Shown here one piece after another: positions 25,178 to 32,666 of a stretch of 64,000 bases of DNA. The DNA lies in assembly GCF_040654195.1 (NCBI RefSeq), contig NZ_JBFAHM010000011.1, forward strand, positions 313,766-377,765, given 5' to 3'. Under the pieces are notes generated by a model that did no database searches, was not told the origin of the DNA, and saw only the letters and a list, made by a program, of their open reading frames with translations. The DNA comes from Hamadaea sp013361475. GTDB taxonomy: Bacteria > Actinomycetota > Actinomycetes > Mycobacteriales > Micromonosporaceae. A program made the position numbers and the translations under genes. Numbering within the stretch: the first letter of the stretch is position 1; each line of letters begins with the position of its first letter.

Positions 25178-26127
25178 CGCATGACCTCATCACCGTCGGC
25201 CGGGTCGGGATCGACCTCTATCCGCTGCGCTCCAAGGTGCCACTGTCCGACGTAGACACGTTCGCCAGGTTCCTCGGCGGCAGCGCGACGAACGTGGCCG
25301 TCGCCGCCGCCCGGCTGGGCCTGCGATCGGCGGTCGTCACCCGCACCGGAGACGACCCGTTCGGCGACTTCGTCCACACCGCGCTGCGCGGCTACGGCGT
25401 CGACGACACCTTCGTCACGCCGGTGGCCGGTGCCAAGACGCCCATCACCTTCTGCGAGATCTTCCCGCCCGACACCTTCCCGATCTACTTCTACCGCGAG
25501 CCGAAAGCACCCGACCTGGAGATCCGGCCCGAAGAACTGGATCGCCAGGCGATCGCGACGGCCCGGATCCTCTGGCTGACCGGCACCGGCCTGTCCGCCG
25601 AACCCAGCCGCACCGCCCACGAGGAGATCCTCGGCATCCGCCGCGACGCCGCCGGCGAAACCGTCCTCGACCTGGACTACCGGCCGATGCTGTGGACCGA
25701 TCGGCGCGACGCCGAACGCGAAGTCCGCCGCGCACTGGCCTCCGGCGCGATCACCGTCGCCGTCGGCAACCAGGAGGAGTGCGAGGTCGCCACCGGGCAG
25801 CGCGCACCGGAGGCCGCCGCCGACGCGCTGCTCGCCCACGGCGTACGCCTCGCGATCGTCAAACTCGGCCCGGCCGGAGTCCTGGCCGCCACAGCGACCG
25901 GGGAACGCGTCGTCGTGCCGCCGGTGGCCGTCGACGTGGTCAACGGGCTCGGCGCCGGAGACGCGTTCGGCGGTGCGCTGTGCCTCGGCCTCGTCCAGCG
26001 ATGGCCGCTGGAGGAGACCCTGCGTTTCGCCAACGCCGCGGGGGCGCACGTCGCCGCCCGGCTGGCCTGTTCCGACGCCATGCCCACCACCGACGAAGTG
26101 CGCCAGATGATGGGAGAGACCCGATGA
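25174..26127 (+). CDS. iolC: 5-dehydro-2-deoxygluconokinase (PfkB family)
   Basis: The 317-residue sugar kinase opens DLITVGRVGIDLYPLR and has the GGSATNVAVAAARLG substrate-binding motif (about 33-47). The PfkB anion-hole and catalytic motif reads NGLGAGDAF (base Asp266). It phosphorylates 2-deoxy-5-keto-gluconate in inositol catabolism. The GTG start overlaps the iolE stop. In Firmicutes IolC is sometimes fused to an aldolase-like domain; here the aldolase is a separate downstream gene. Confidence 0.88.
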   Translation: MTHDLITVGRVGIDLYPLRSKVPLSDVDTFARFLGGSATNVAVAAARLGLRSAVVTRTGDDPFGDFVHTALRGYGVDDTFVTPVAGAKTPITFCEIFPPDTFPIYFYREPKAPDLEIRPEELDRQAIATARILWLTGTGLSAEPSRTAHEEILGIRRDAAGETVLDLDYRPMLWTDRRDAEREVRRALASGAITVAVGNQEECEVATGQRAPEAAADALLAHGVRLAIVKLGPAGVLAATATGERVVVPPVAVDVVNGLGAGDAFGGALCLGLVQRWPLEETLRFANAAGAHVAARLACSDAMPTTDEVRQMMGETR

Positions 26128-26993
26128 CCTCCGACGACGAGATCCGGTCCTTGGTCCGGCAGCGGGCCGGGCGACCGGAGCGGATCACCGAGGCCGCCCT
26201 CGCCCGCCGCCGCCCGGTGGCCTGGGGCGAGCAGCGACTCATGATCATCGCCGCGGACCACCCGGCGCGCGGGTCGATCGGCGTACGCGACAAGCCGGAC
26301 GCCATGGCCAGCCGCATCGACCTGCTGCACCGGCTGCGGACAGCGCTGTCCCGCCCCGGCGTGCACGGCGTGGTCGGCACCGCCGACATCGTCGAGGACC
26401 TGCTGCTCATGGGCGAGCTCGACGACCGGCTCGTCATCGGCTCGATGAACCGCGGCGGGCTCACCGGCACCGTGTTCGAACTGGACGATCGTTTCACCGG
26501 CTACGACGCGCGGACCATCGCCGACATGGGCTTCGACGGCGGCAAGATGCTGTGCCGCATCGACCCCGGCGATCCCGGCACCGCCAGCACCCTGGAGGCC
26601 TGCGGGAAGGCCGTCACCGAGCTGGCCCGCGGTCGCATGATGGCGATGGTCGAACCGCTGCCCGTGCGCAGGATCGACGGCAAGGCCCAGCTCGACACCG
26701 ACCCGGGCGCCCTCATCCGCGCCATCGGCGTCGGGCAGGCATTGGGTGCCACCTCGGCGTACACGTGGCTGAAGCTGCCGGTCGTGGAGGACATGGACCG
26801 CGTGCTGGAGGCCACCACCCTGCCGGTCCTGCTGCTCGGCGGCGACTCGGCCGGCGAGCAGGCCTACGCGGGCTGGCAGAAGGCGCTGACCAACCCGGGC
26901 GTGCGCGGTCTGGTCGTCGGACGAGCGCTGCTGTACCCGCCCGATGACGACGTCGCGGCCGCGGTCGACGCCGCCGCGGCGATGGTGAGGTGA
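26124..26993 (+). CDS. Cgl0158-type (beta/alpha)8-barrel aldolase, probable IolJ counterpart
   Basis: The 289-residue class I aldolase-like barrel has LMIIAADHPARGSIG near residue 40, FDGGKMLCRID, and YTWLKLPVVEDMDRVLEATTLPVLLLGGD in the second half; Lys in one of these motifs would form the Schiff base. Members named after Corynebacterium Cgl0158 occur in actinobacterial inositol clusters. By position it should split 2-deoxy-5-keto-gluconate 6-phosphate into dihydroxyacetone phosphate and malonate semialdehyde. It overlaps iolC by ATGA. Confidence 0.8.
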   Translation: MTSDDEIRSLVRQRAGRPERITEAALARRRPVAWGEQRLMIIAADHPARGSIGVRDKPDAMASRIDLLHRLRTALSRPGVHGVVGTADIVEDLLLMGELDDRLVIGSMNRGGLTGTVFELDDRFTGYDARTIADMGFDGGKMLCRIDPGDPGTASTLEACGKAVTELARGRMMAMVEPLPVRRIDGKAQLDTDPGALIRAIGVGQALGATSAYTWLKLPVVEDMDRVLEATTLPVLLLGGDSAGEQAYAGWQKALTNPGVRGLVVGRALLYPPDDDVAAAVDAAAAMVR

Positions 26994-26995
26994 CC

Positions 26996-27832
26996 ATGTA
27001 CATACCGGCGGGAACGGCCGCGGCCGCCCCGGAGCAACCAGTCGTCATCACTCCCGAACGAGCGGGCTGGACCTACTGCGGCCTGCGGATCGTGGAGTTC
27101 ACCGGAAGCTTCAGCCTCAGCACCGGCGGCGAGGAGATGCTCGTCGTCCCGCTGTCCGGCGGGTGCGAGGTGACGTGCGACGGCGTCTCCATGGAGCTGA
27201 CCGGCCGCGACGACGTCTTCGACCGCGTCACCGACTTCGCGTACCTGCCGATCCAGGCCGAGGTCACGCTGCGGGCGGCGGGCCCGGTCCGGCTCGCGCT
27301 GCCCTCCGCCCGGGCGGGCCGCCGCCTGCCCTTCCGCTACGGCCCGGCCGAAGAGGTGCCCGTCGAGGTACGCGGAGCGGGGCCGGCGTCCCGGCAGGTG
27401 ACGAACTTCTGCGCCCCGGAAGCCTTCGAGTGCGACAAACTCGTGGCGGTCGAGGTGCTGACGCCCGGCGGCAACTGGTCCTCGTATCCACCGCACAAGC
27501 ACGACACCGAAGGCCCGGGCGAGGCCGTCCTGGAGGAGATCTACTACTTCGAGACCGGCGGCCCGGCATACCAGCGCGTCTACGGCACGACCGAGGTGCT
27601 GGCCGAAGTGTCGACCGGCGACGTCGTCCTGGTGCCCGACGGCTACCACGGCCCGTCCGCCGCCGCCCCGGGATACGACCTCTATTACCTCAACGTGCTC
27701 GCCGGACCCGGCCCGGTACGCAGCATGGCGTGCGCCGACGATCCGGCGTACCACTGGATTCGGGACTCGTGGCGCGATCAGCCGATCGACCCGCGGGTGC
27801 CGATGACGTCACACCAAGGGAGACTCGCATGA
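26996..27832 (+). CDS. iolB: 5-deoxy-glucuronate isomerase
   Basis: The 278-residue bicupin has the characteristic IolB core NWSSYPPHKHDTE...LEEIYYF, whose His and Glu residues bind the metal, and a late VVLVPDGYHGPSAAAPGYDLYYLNVLAG. It converts 5-deoxy-glucuronate to 2-deoxy-5-keto-gluconate. The ATG at 26996 has a GAGG site; a GTG at 26990 that overlaps the previous stop is also possible. It overlaps iolD by ATGA. Confidence 0.9.
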   Translation: MYIPAGTAAAAPEQPVVITPERAGWTYCGLRIVEFTGSFSLSTGGEEMLVVPLSGGCEVTCDGVSMELTGRDDVFDRVTDFAYLPIQAEVTLRAAGPVRLALPSARAGRRLPFRYGPAEEVPVEVRGAGPASRQVTNFCAPEAFECDKLVAVEVLTPGGNWSSYPPHKHDTEGPGEAVLEEIYYFETGGPAYQRVYGTTEVLAEVSTGDVVLVPDGYHGPSAAAPGYDLYYLNVLAGPGPVRSMACADDPAYHWIRDSWRDQPIDPRVPMTSHQGRLA

Positions 27833-29673
27833 GGATGACCGTTGCCCAAGCGGTGGTGACGTTCCTCGCCAACCAGTTCACCGAGCGCGACGGCGAACGG
27901 CGCCGGTTGATCGCCGGAGTGTTCGGCATCTTCGGCCACGGCAACGTCGCCGGGCTGGGGCAGGCGCTGCTGCAGGCCGGCCCGGCGATGCCGTATCACC
28001 AGGCCCGCAACGAACAGGCGATGGTGCACACCGCCGCCGCGTACGCCCGGACCACGCTGCGTACCTCGACCTACGCGTGCACCACCTCGATCGGGCCGGG
28101 AGCCACGAATCTGGTGACCGGCGCCGCCCTCGCCACCATCAACCGGCTGCCCGTTCTGCTGCTGCCCGGCGACACCTTCGCGACCCGCGTCGCCAATCCC
28201 GTCCTGCAGGAACTGGAAGACCCCGGTTCTCTCGACGCGACCGTCAACGACGCGCTGCGCCCGGTCAGCCGCTACTGGGACCGCATCCACCGCCCGGAAC
28301 AACTGCCCGCCGCGCTCCTGGCGGCGTGCCGGGTGCTGACCGATCCGGCCGAGACCGGTGCGGTCACCCTGTGCCTGCCCCAAGACGTGCAGGCCGAGGC
28401 GTACGACTTCCCGGACGAGCTGTTCCGCACCCGGATCTGGCGCATCAGCCGCCCAAGACCAGACGCGCAGCTGCTGCGCGACGCCGCCGACCTGCTGCGA
28501 TCCGCGGCACGGCCCGTCATCATCGCGGGCGGCGGAGTCGTCTACAGCGGTGCCTCGGAAGAACTGGCCGCTTTCGCCGCCGCAGCCGGCGTACCGGTGG
28601 TGGAGACGCAAGCGGGCAAGGGCTCGCTGCCGCACGGTCACCCGATGCTGGCCGGACCGGTCGGCGTCACCGGCTCGACCGCCGCCAACGCGCTGGTCCG
28701 CCAGGCCGACGTGGTGTTCGGCATCGGCACCCGGTTCAGCGACTTCACCACCGCGTCGCGAACCCTGTTCGCCGATCCGGGCGTACGCTTCGTCACCCTC
28801 AACGTCGCCGGCTTCGACGCGTACAAGCTGGCCTCGGCGGTGCCCCTGGTGGGCGACGCGCGCGCGGGCCTGGTGGAGCTGGGGACCGCGCTCGACGGCT
28901 GGAGCGCGCCGGAGCGTTCGTGGACCGAGCAGGTCTCGGCGTGGGAGGCGCAGATCGACGCGGGCCGAGCCGCCCCGGGTCCGCTGACGCAGACGCAGGT
29001 CATCGGCGCGGTCAACGACGCCGCCGAACCCGGCGACGTCATGGTGTGCGCGGCCGGTTCGATGCCGGGCGACCTGCACCGGCAGTGGCGCGCGGCCCGC
29101 CCCGGCCAGTACCACGTCGAATACGGCTACTCGTGCATGGGCTATGAGATCGCCGGTGGCCTGGGCGTCAAACTGGCCGACCCCGACGCCGAAGTGTTCG
29201 TGCTGGTGGGCGATGGCTCCTATCTGATGATGGCGCAGGAGCTGGCGACCGCCGTCGCCGAGAACATCAAGATCACCGTCGTGCTGGTCGACAACCGCGG
29301 CTTCTCGTCCATCGGCGCGCTGTCGCAGAGCGTCGGCGGCGAGCGACTGGGCACCTCCTACGGCTACCGCTCCCCGGCGGGTGGATTCGACGGCGGCGAC
29401 CTGCCGGTCGACTTGGCCGCCAACGCCGCCAGCCTCGGCGCGGCGGTGATCACCCCCACCACTGTGGACGAACTGCGGTCCGCGCTCGGCAAGGCCCGCC
29501 AAGCCGACCGCGCAACCGTCGTCTACGCCCGTACCGCCCTCACCGGCGACCCCGGCCCGGACTCTGACGCCTGGTGGGACGTGCCGGTCGCCCAAGTGGG
29601 CACCACGGCCGACGTGGCCGACGCACAGGCTGCCTACCGCACCGGCAAGGCGAGTCAGCGCGGTCACTGGTGA
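27829..29673 (+). CDS. iolD: ThDP-dependent diketo-inositol hydrolase
   Basis: The 614-residue acetolactate-synthase-like enzyme has the N-terminal ThDP-activating Glu in QARNEQAM (Glu62), a central FAD/NAD-like domain and the C-terminal ThDP motif VGDGSYLMMAQEL...VVLVDN (from about residue 460). It opens the ring of the diketo-inositol intermediate to 5-deoxy-glucuronate. The ATG overlaps the iolB stop. Its own stop overlaps the GTG of a phosphate transporter gene, tying phosphate handling to inositol catabolism. Confidence 0.92.
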   Translation: MRMTVAQAVVTFLANQFTERDGERRRLIAGVFGIFGHGNVAGLGQALLQAGPAMPYHQARNEQAMVHTAAAYARTTLRTSTYACTTSIGPGATNLVTGAALATINRLPVLLLPGDTFATRVANPVLQELEDPGSLDATVNDALRPVSRYWDRIHRPEQLPAALLAACRVLTDPAETGAVTLCLPQDVQAEAYDFPDELFRTRIWRISRPRPDAQLLRDAADLLRSAARPVIIAGGGVVYSGASEELAAFAAAAGVPVVETQAGKGSLPHGHPMLAGPVGVTGSTAANALVRQADVVFGIGTRFSDFTTASRTLFADPGVRFVTLNVAGFDAYKLASAVPLVGDARAGLVELGTALDGWSAPERSWTEQVSAWEAQIDAGRAAPGPLTQTQVIGAVNDAAEPGDVMVCAAGSMPGDLHRQWRAARPGQYHVEYGYSCMGYEIAGGLGVKLADPDAEVFVLVGDGSYLMMAQELATAVAENIKITVVLVDNRGFSSIGALSQSVGGERLGTSYGYRSPAGGFDGGDLPVDLAANAASLGAAVITPTTVDELRSALGKARQADRATVVYARTALTGDPGPDSDAWWDVPVAQVGTTADVADAQAAYRTGKASQRGHW

Positions 29674-30647
29674 GTCCCATGGTGGCGGGATTCGCCGTGG
29701 TGGCAGCAGCCTTCGTCTTCGTGTGCGGGGCGAATGACGGCGCGGCGATGCTGGCGCTGGCCGCCCGCCACCGGGAGGTGCCGCTGTGGGCGGTGCTGGC
29801 CCTGCTGGTCAGCGCGGTCGCAGCCGGTCCGGCGATCTTCGGGCTCGCCGTCGCCCGCACGTTCACCGAGCGCCTGATCGATCCGGTCGACCCCCGGGGC
29901 CCGCTGATCGTGCTGGTGGCTGTGGCATCGGCGATGCTGCTCGTGGCCGCGCTGACCTGGCGGGGAGTGCCGACGAGCATCACGCTCGCGGTGCTCGGGG
30001 CGCTTGCCGGCGCCGCCACCACCGCCGGTGCGGGCACCTCGTGGTCCACATTGGGCAAAGTGCTGGTGGTCGCCGCCGCGGCTCCGTTCGTCGGTGGCGG
30101 CCTCGGCCTGCTGCTGGGCGGGCTGGCCCGGCGGCTGCCGACGACCCATCGGCTGCCCGGCGTGCTGCGCGCGGTCCACGTCGTCGCGTTCACCGGCCAA
30201 AGCCTGGCGTACGCGGCCAACGACGGCCAGAAGATGTTCGCCGTCGCCGGCGTCGGCATGGCCGTCGCCCGGGGCGCGCCCGGCATGCGTGCACTCGGCT
30301 GGCCGGTGCTGGTGGCGCTGGCCGTGACGTTCGGCGCGGGTGCGGTGGCCAGTCTGCGACGGATGGCCCGGGGTGCGACCTTCGGGCTGCTGTCGATGCG
30401 GCCCTGGCGGTTGGTCTCGGCGGAACTGGCCGCCGCGGCGGCGGTGTTCGGCAGCGCCGGCCTGGGCGCGCCGGTGTCGATGACCCAGTCGATGGCTGCC
30501 GGCCTGGTGGGGGCGGGAGCCAGCCAGGGCGTACGCCGGGTGCGGTGGCAGTTCGCCCGGCCCGTCGTGCTGGCCTGGCTCGTCACCCTGCCGATCGCCA
30601 TCCTGCTCGGGCTGGGTGTCGGCGGTCTCGTCCGGGCGTCCGGGTGA
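29670..30647 (+). CDS. PiT-family inorganic phosphate transporter
   Basis: The protein has about 325 residues and nine to ten membrane helices. The duplicated PiT signature is seen as CGANDGAAMLA near the N-terminus and YAANDGQKMFAV in the second half, so the key Asn-Asp pairs are intact, although the first repeat differs from the usual GANDVAN. PiT proteins couple phosphate (often as metal phosphate) to ion gradients. The GTG start overlaps the iolD stop; ATG 29679 is an alternative. It is co-encoded with a DUF47 partner. Confidence 0.85.
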   Translation: MSPMVAGFAVVAAAFVFVCGANDGAAMLALAARHREVPLWAVLALLVSAVAAGPAIFGLAVARTFTERLIDPVDPRGPLIVLVAVASAMLLVAALTWRGVPTSITLAVLGALAGAATTAGAGTSWSTLGKVLVVAAAAPFVGGGLGLLLGGLARRLPTTHRLPGVLRAVHVVAFTGQSLAYAANDGQKMFAVAGVGMAVARGAPGMRALGWPVLVALAVTFGAGAVASLRRMARGATFGLLSMRPWRLVSAELAAAAAVFGSAGLGAPVSMTQSMAAGLVGAGASQGVRRVRWQFARPVVLAWLVTLPIAILLGLGVGGLVRASG

Positions 30648-31285
30648 AGGCCCGGATGCGCCGCCTCTTCGACGACCTGGCGGGCCGATCACATCGCCGC
30701 ATCGTGGGCGTACTGCTGCAACAGATCGACGCCGCCGTCGACGGCGTCACGCTGGCCATCGCCGTGACCGCCGGACGCCTCGATCCGGCCGGAGCCCGGC
30801 AGCAGATGTCCGATCTGGAACACCGCGGCGACGCGTACCGGGCTCAACTGGTGCCGGAGTTGTCGGCGGCGCTGACCACCCCGATCGACCGCGAGGACCT
30901 GTTCCGGCTGTCCCGCTCGGTCGACGACGTCCTCGACCACCTGCGCGACTACGTACGCGAGACCGATCTCTACGGCGTACGCCTGGACGGCACCGCCGTC
31001 GCCCTGCTCGAACAGGTGGATCTGGGGCTGAAGGAGTTGCGCCGGGCGGTGGACCGTGTCCCGTCGCGGCCCTATGACGTGCCCGCCGCGGCGTTGGCCG
31101 CGCACAAGCGGGCCGGCCGGGTGCGCCATCTCTACGGCGTCGCTGTCGCCGCGCTGTTGACCGGTGAGGTGGACGCGGCCGTTCTGAAACGGCGGGAGCT
31201 CTTGCGGCGGCTGGACGTGCTCGGCCTGCGCCTGGCCGAATGCGCGGACGCCCTGGCAGACGCCATGCTGAAGCGCGCATTGTGA
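30644..31285 (+). CDS. DUF47 (PhoU-like) phosphate transport accessory protein
   Basis: The 213-residue, all-helical protein has the DUF47 pattern LEHRGDAYRAQL (about 53-64) and TTPIDREDLFRLSRSVDDVLDHLRDYV (about 72-100). DUF47 proteins are PhoU-like and usually sit beside PiT transporters, tuning their activity. The GTG overlaps the PiT stop by GTGA. It is the last gene of the iolG operon. Confidence 0.85.
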   Translation: MKARMRRLFDDLAGRSHRRIVGVLLQQIDAAVDGVTLAIAVTAGRLDPAGARQQMSDLEHRGDAYRAQLVPELSAALTTPIDREDLFRLSRSVDDVLDHLRDYVRETDLYGVRLDGTAVALLEQVDLGLKELRRAVDRVPSRPYDVPAAALAAHKRAGRVRHLYGVAVAALLTGEVDAAVLKRRELLRRLDVLGLRLAECADALADAMLKRAL

Positions 31286-31301
31286 ACGGCCGTTAACGTA
31301 T

Positions 31302-31342
31302 ACGTAAGTATGTCTTGACAAACCGATGTCCGGCGTTACGCT
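31302..31342 (+). promoter_or_regulatory. inositol-regulon operator, site C, with promoter of the importer operon
   Basis: ACGTAAGT followed by ATGTCTTGACAAA (31302-31322) differs from site A at one position in 21. The TTGACA (31315-31320) doubles as a -35 box. TACGCT (31337-31342), 16 bases downstream, is a plausible -10. Repressor binding would cover the -35 directly. The first gene of the operon starts 72 bases further on. Confidence 0.75.
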
Positions 31343-31414
31343 TCTGTTCACACGACCGCCGGTCGTGCCCCCATCGGGCGGACCCCACGCCCGACGAGCG
31401 AAGGAGCTTGCACC

Positions 31415-32611
31415 GTGAGCAGGCACTCACTGCGTTCGAACCACCTCTCGCGCCGCCTCCCGGCGGTGCTTCTGTTCGCGATCACGGTCACCGCCGCCGC
31501 CGCTTGCGCTCCATCGAGCAGCGGCACCGGCAGTGGCGCCCCGATTCCCTCCGCGTCCGTCCAGGACGCCGCCAGCTTCGACCTCAACGCCCTCGTCGAG
31601 GCGGCGAAGAAGGAGGGCAGCGTCCTGGCCTACGACTCCAGCGGCGACGTCGTCGAAGTCGCCAAGGCATTCGAGGCCAAATACGGCATCAAGGCCGAGG
31701 GCGTGAAGTCCAAGAGCGGCGACACCGCCGAGAAGATGACCCGGGAAAACCAGGCGGGCAACGTCACCATCGACGTCACGTTGTTCGAAGACGGGCCGGT
31801 GCTCGTCGGCGAGCTGCTACCCCGCAACATCGTGTCGACGTGGATTCCGCCGGACCTCGCCAAGGACATCCCCGAGGCCAACCGCAACCCGCTGCTGGTG
31901 CTGTCGAAGGCCAACGTCTGGGCCTACAACACCGCCCTGTACCCGAACGGCTGCCCGGTCAAGAGCCTCTGGGAGCTGACGGAGGCGAAGTGGGCCGGCA
32001 AGGTCGTCCTGCAGGACCCGCTGGGCAAGCCCACGCTCGTCCAGTGGCTGTCCCAGACCGTCGGGCACGGCGCCGACGCCCTGGCCAAGGACTACCAGAC
32101 GCACACCGGCTCGGCGTTGCAGGCCAGTGAGGCCAACGCCGGCTGGGAGTGGATGAAGCGGCTGGCCAAGAACAAGCCGGTGCTGACCAAGGCCGACGAG
32201 GACACCGCGGCCGCCGTCGCGGCGCCCCAGCAGAAGGAGCCCCGCCTCGGCCTCATGTCCATCTCCAAGTTCCGCGACGTCGAGGAGAAGGGCTACAAGA
32301 TGGCCGTCTGCCAGGGGCTCACCCCCTGGGTCGGGTTCTCCTACGACAAATACGGCGCCATCGCGACCAAGTCGCAGCACCCGAACGCCGCCAAGCTGTT
32401 CATCCACTTCGTGATGACCCAGGAGGGCATCGTCCACGAGATGGGCTCCGGCGGTCTGTCGGGCAACAAGGCCGTACCGGCCAGCACCAACAACCCGCCG
32501 GGCCTGACCGGCTGGGACACCCAGCTGTTCACCGTCAAGTCCGACCAACTGATGAAGGACTACCAGCAGGGACAGGCGATCCAGGACTTCTGGCGCGTCA
32601 ACCACGGCTGA
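31415..32611 (+). CDS. ABC importer substrate-binding lipoprotein (Afu/Fbp type)
   Basis: A lipoprotein signal (Cys31 in TAAAACAPSS) is followed by a two-lobe binding protein of the iron(III)/phosphorylated-sugar class: LVEAAKKEGSVLAYDSSGDVVEVAKAFEAKYGI, then AYNTALYP and WAGKVVLQDPLGKPTLVQW. Members of this class carry ferric iron, aminoethylphosphonate or, in AfuA, hexose phosphates. The inositol operator in front and the phosphatases behind suggest inositol phosphates or inositol as ligand; this is inference. The GTG start has a GAAGGAG site. Confidence 0.82.
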   Translation: MSRHSLRSNHLSRRLPAVLLFAITVTAAAACAPSSSGTGSGAPIPSASVQDAASFDLNALVEAAKKEGSVLAYDSSGDVVEVAKAFEAKYGIKAEGVKSKSGDTAEKMTRENQAGNVTIDVTLFEDGPVLVGELLPRNIVSTWIPPDLAKDIPEANRNPLLVLSKANVWAYNTALYPNGCPVKSLWELTEAKWAGKVVLQDPLGKPTLVQWLSQTVGHGADALAKDYQTHTGSALQASEANAGWEWMKRLAKNKPVLTKADEDTAAAVAAPQQKEPRLGLMSISKFRDVEEKGYKMAVCQGLTPWVGFSYDKYGAIATKSQHPNAAKLFIHFVMTQEGIVHEMGSGGLSGNKAVPASTNNPPGLTGWDTQLFTVKSDQLMKDYQQGQAIQDFWRVNHG

Positions 32612-32618
32612 CCGTTGG

Positions 32619-32652
32619 CGATGGACCCGGCGGGCGACCGCCGGGTCCATCG
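32619..32652 (+). terminator. intra-operon hairpin after the binding-protein gene
   Basis: CGATGGACCCGGCGG and CCGCCGGGTCCATCG form a perfect 15-base stem closed by a GCGA (GNRA) tetraloop, between the binding-protein stop and the permease ribosome site. Such hairpins protect the upstream message or partly terminate, giving more binding protein than permease. Confidence 0.75.
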
Positions 32653-32666
32653 GGGAGGACCATGAG

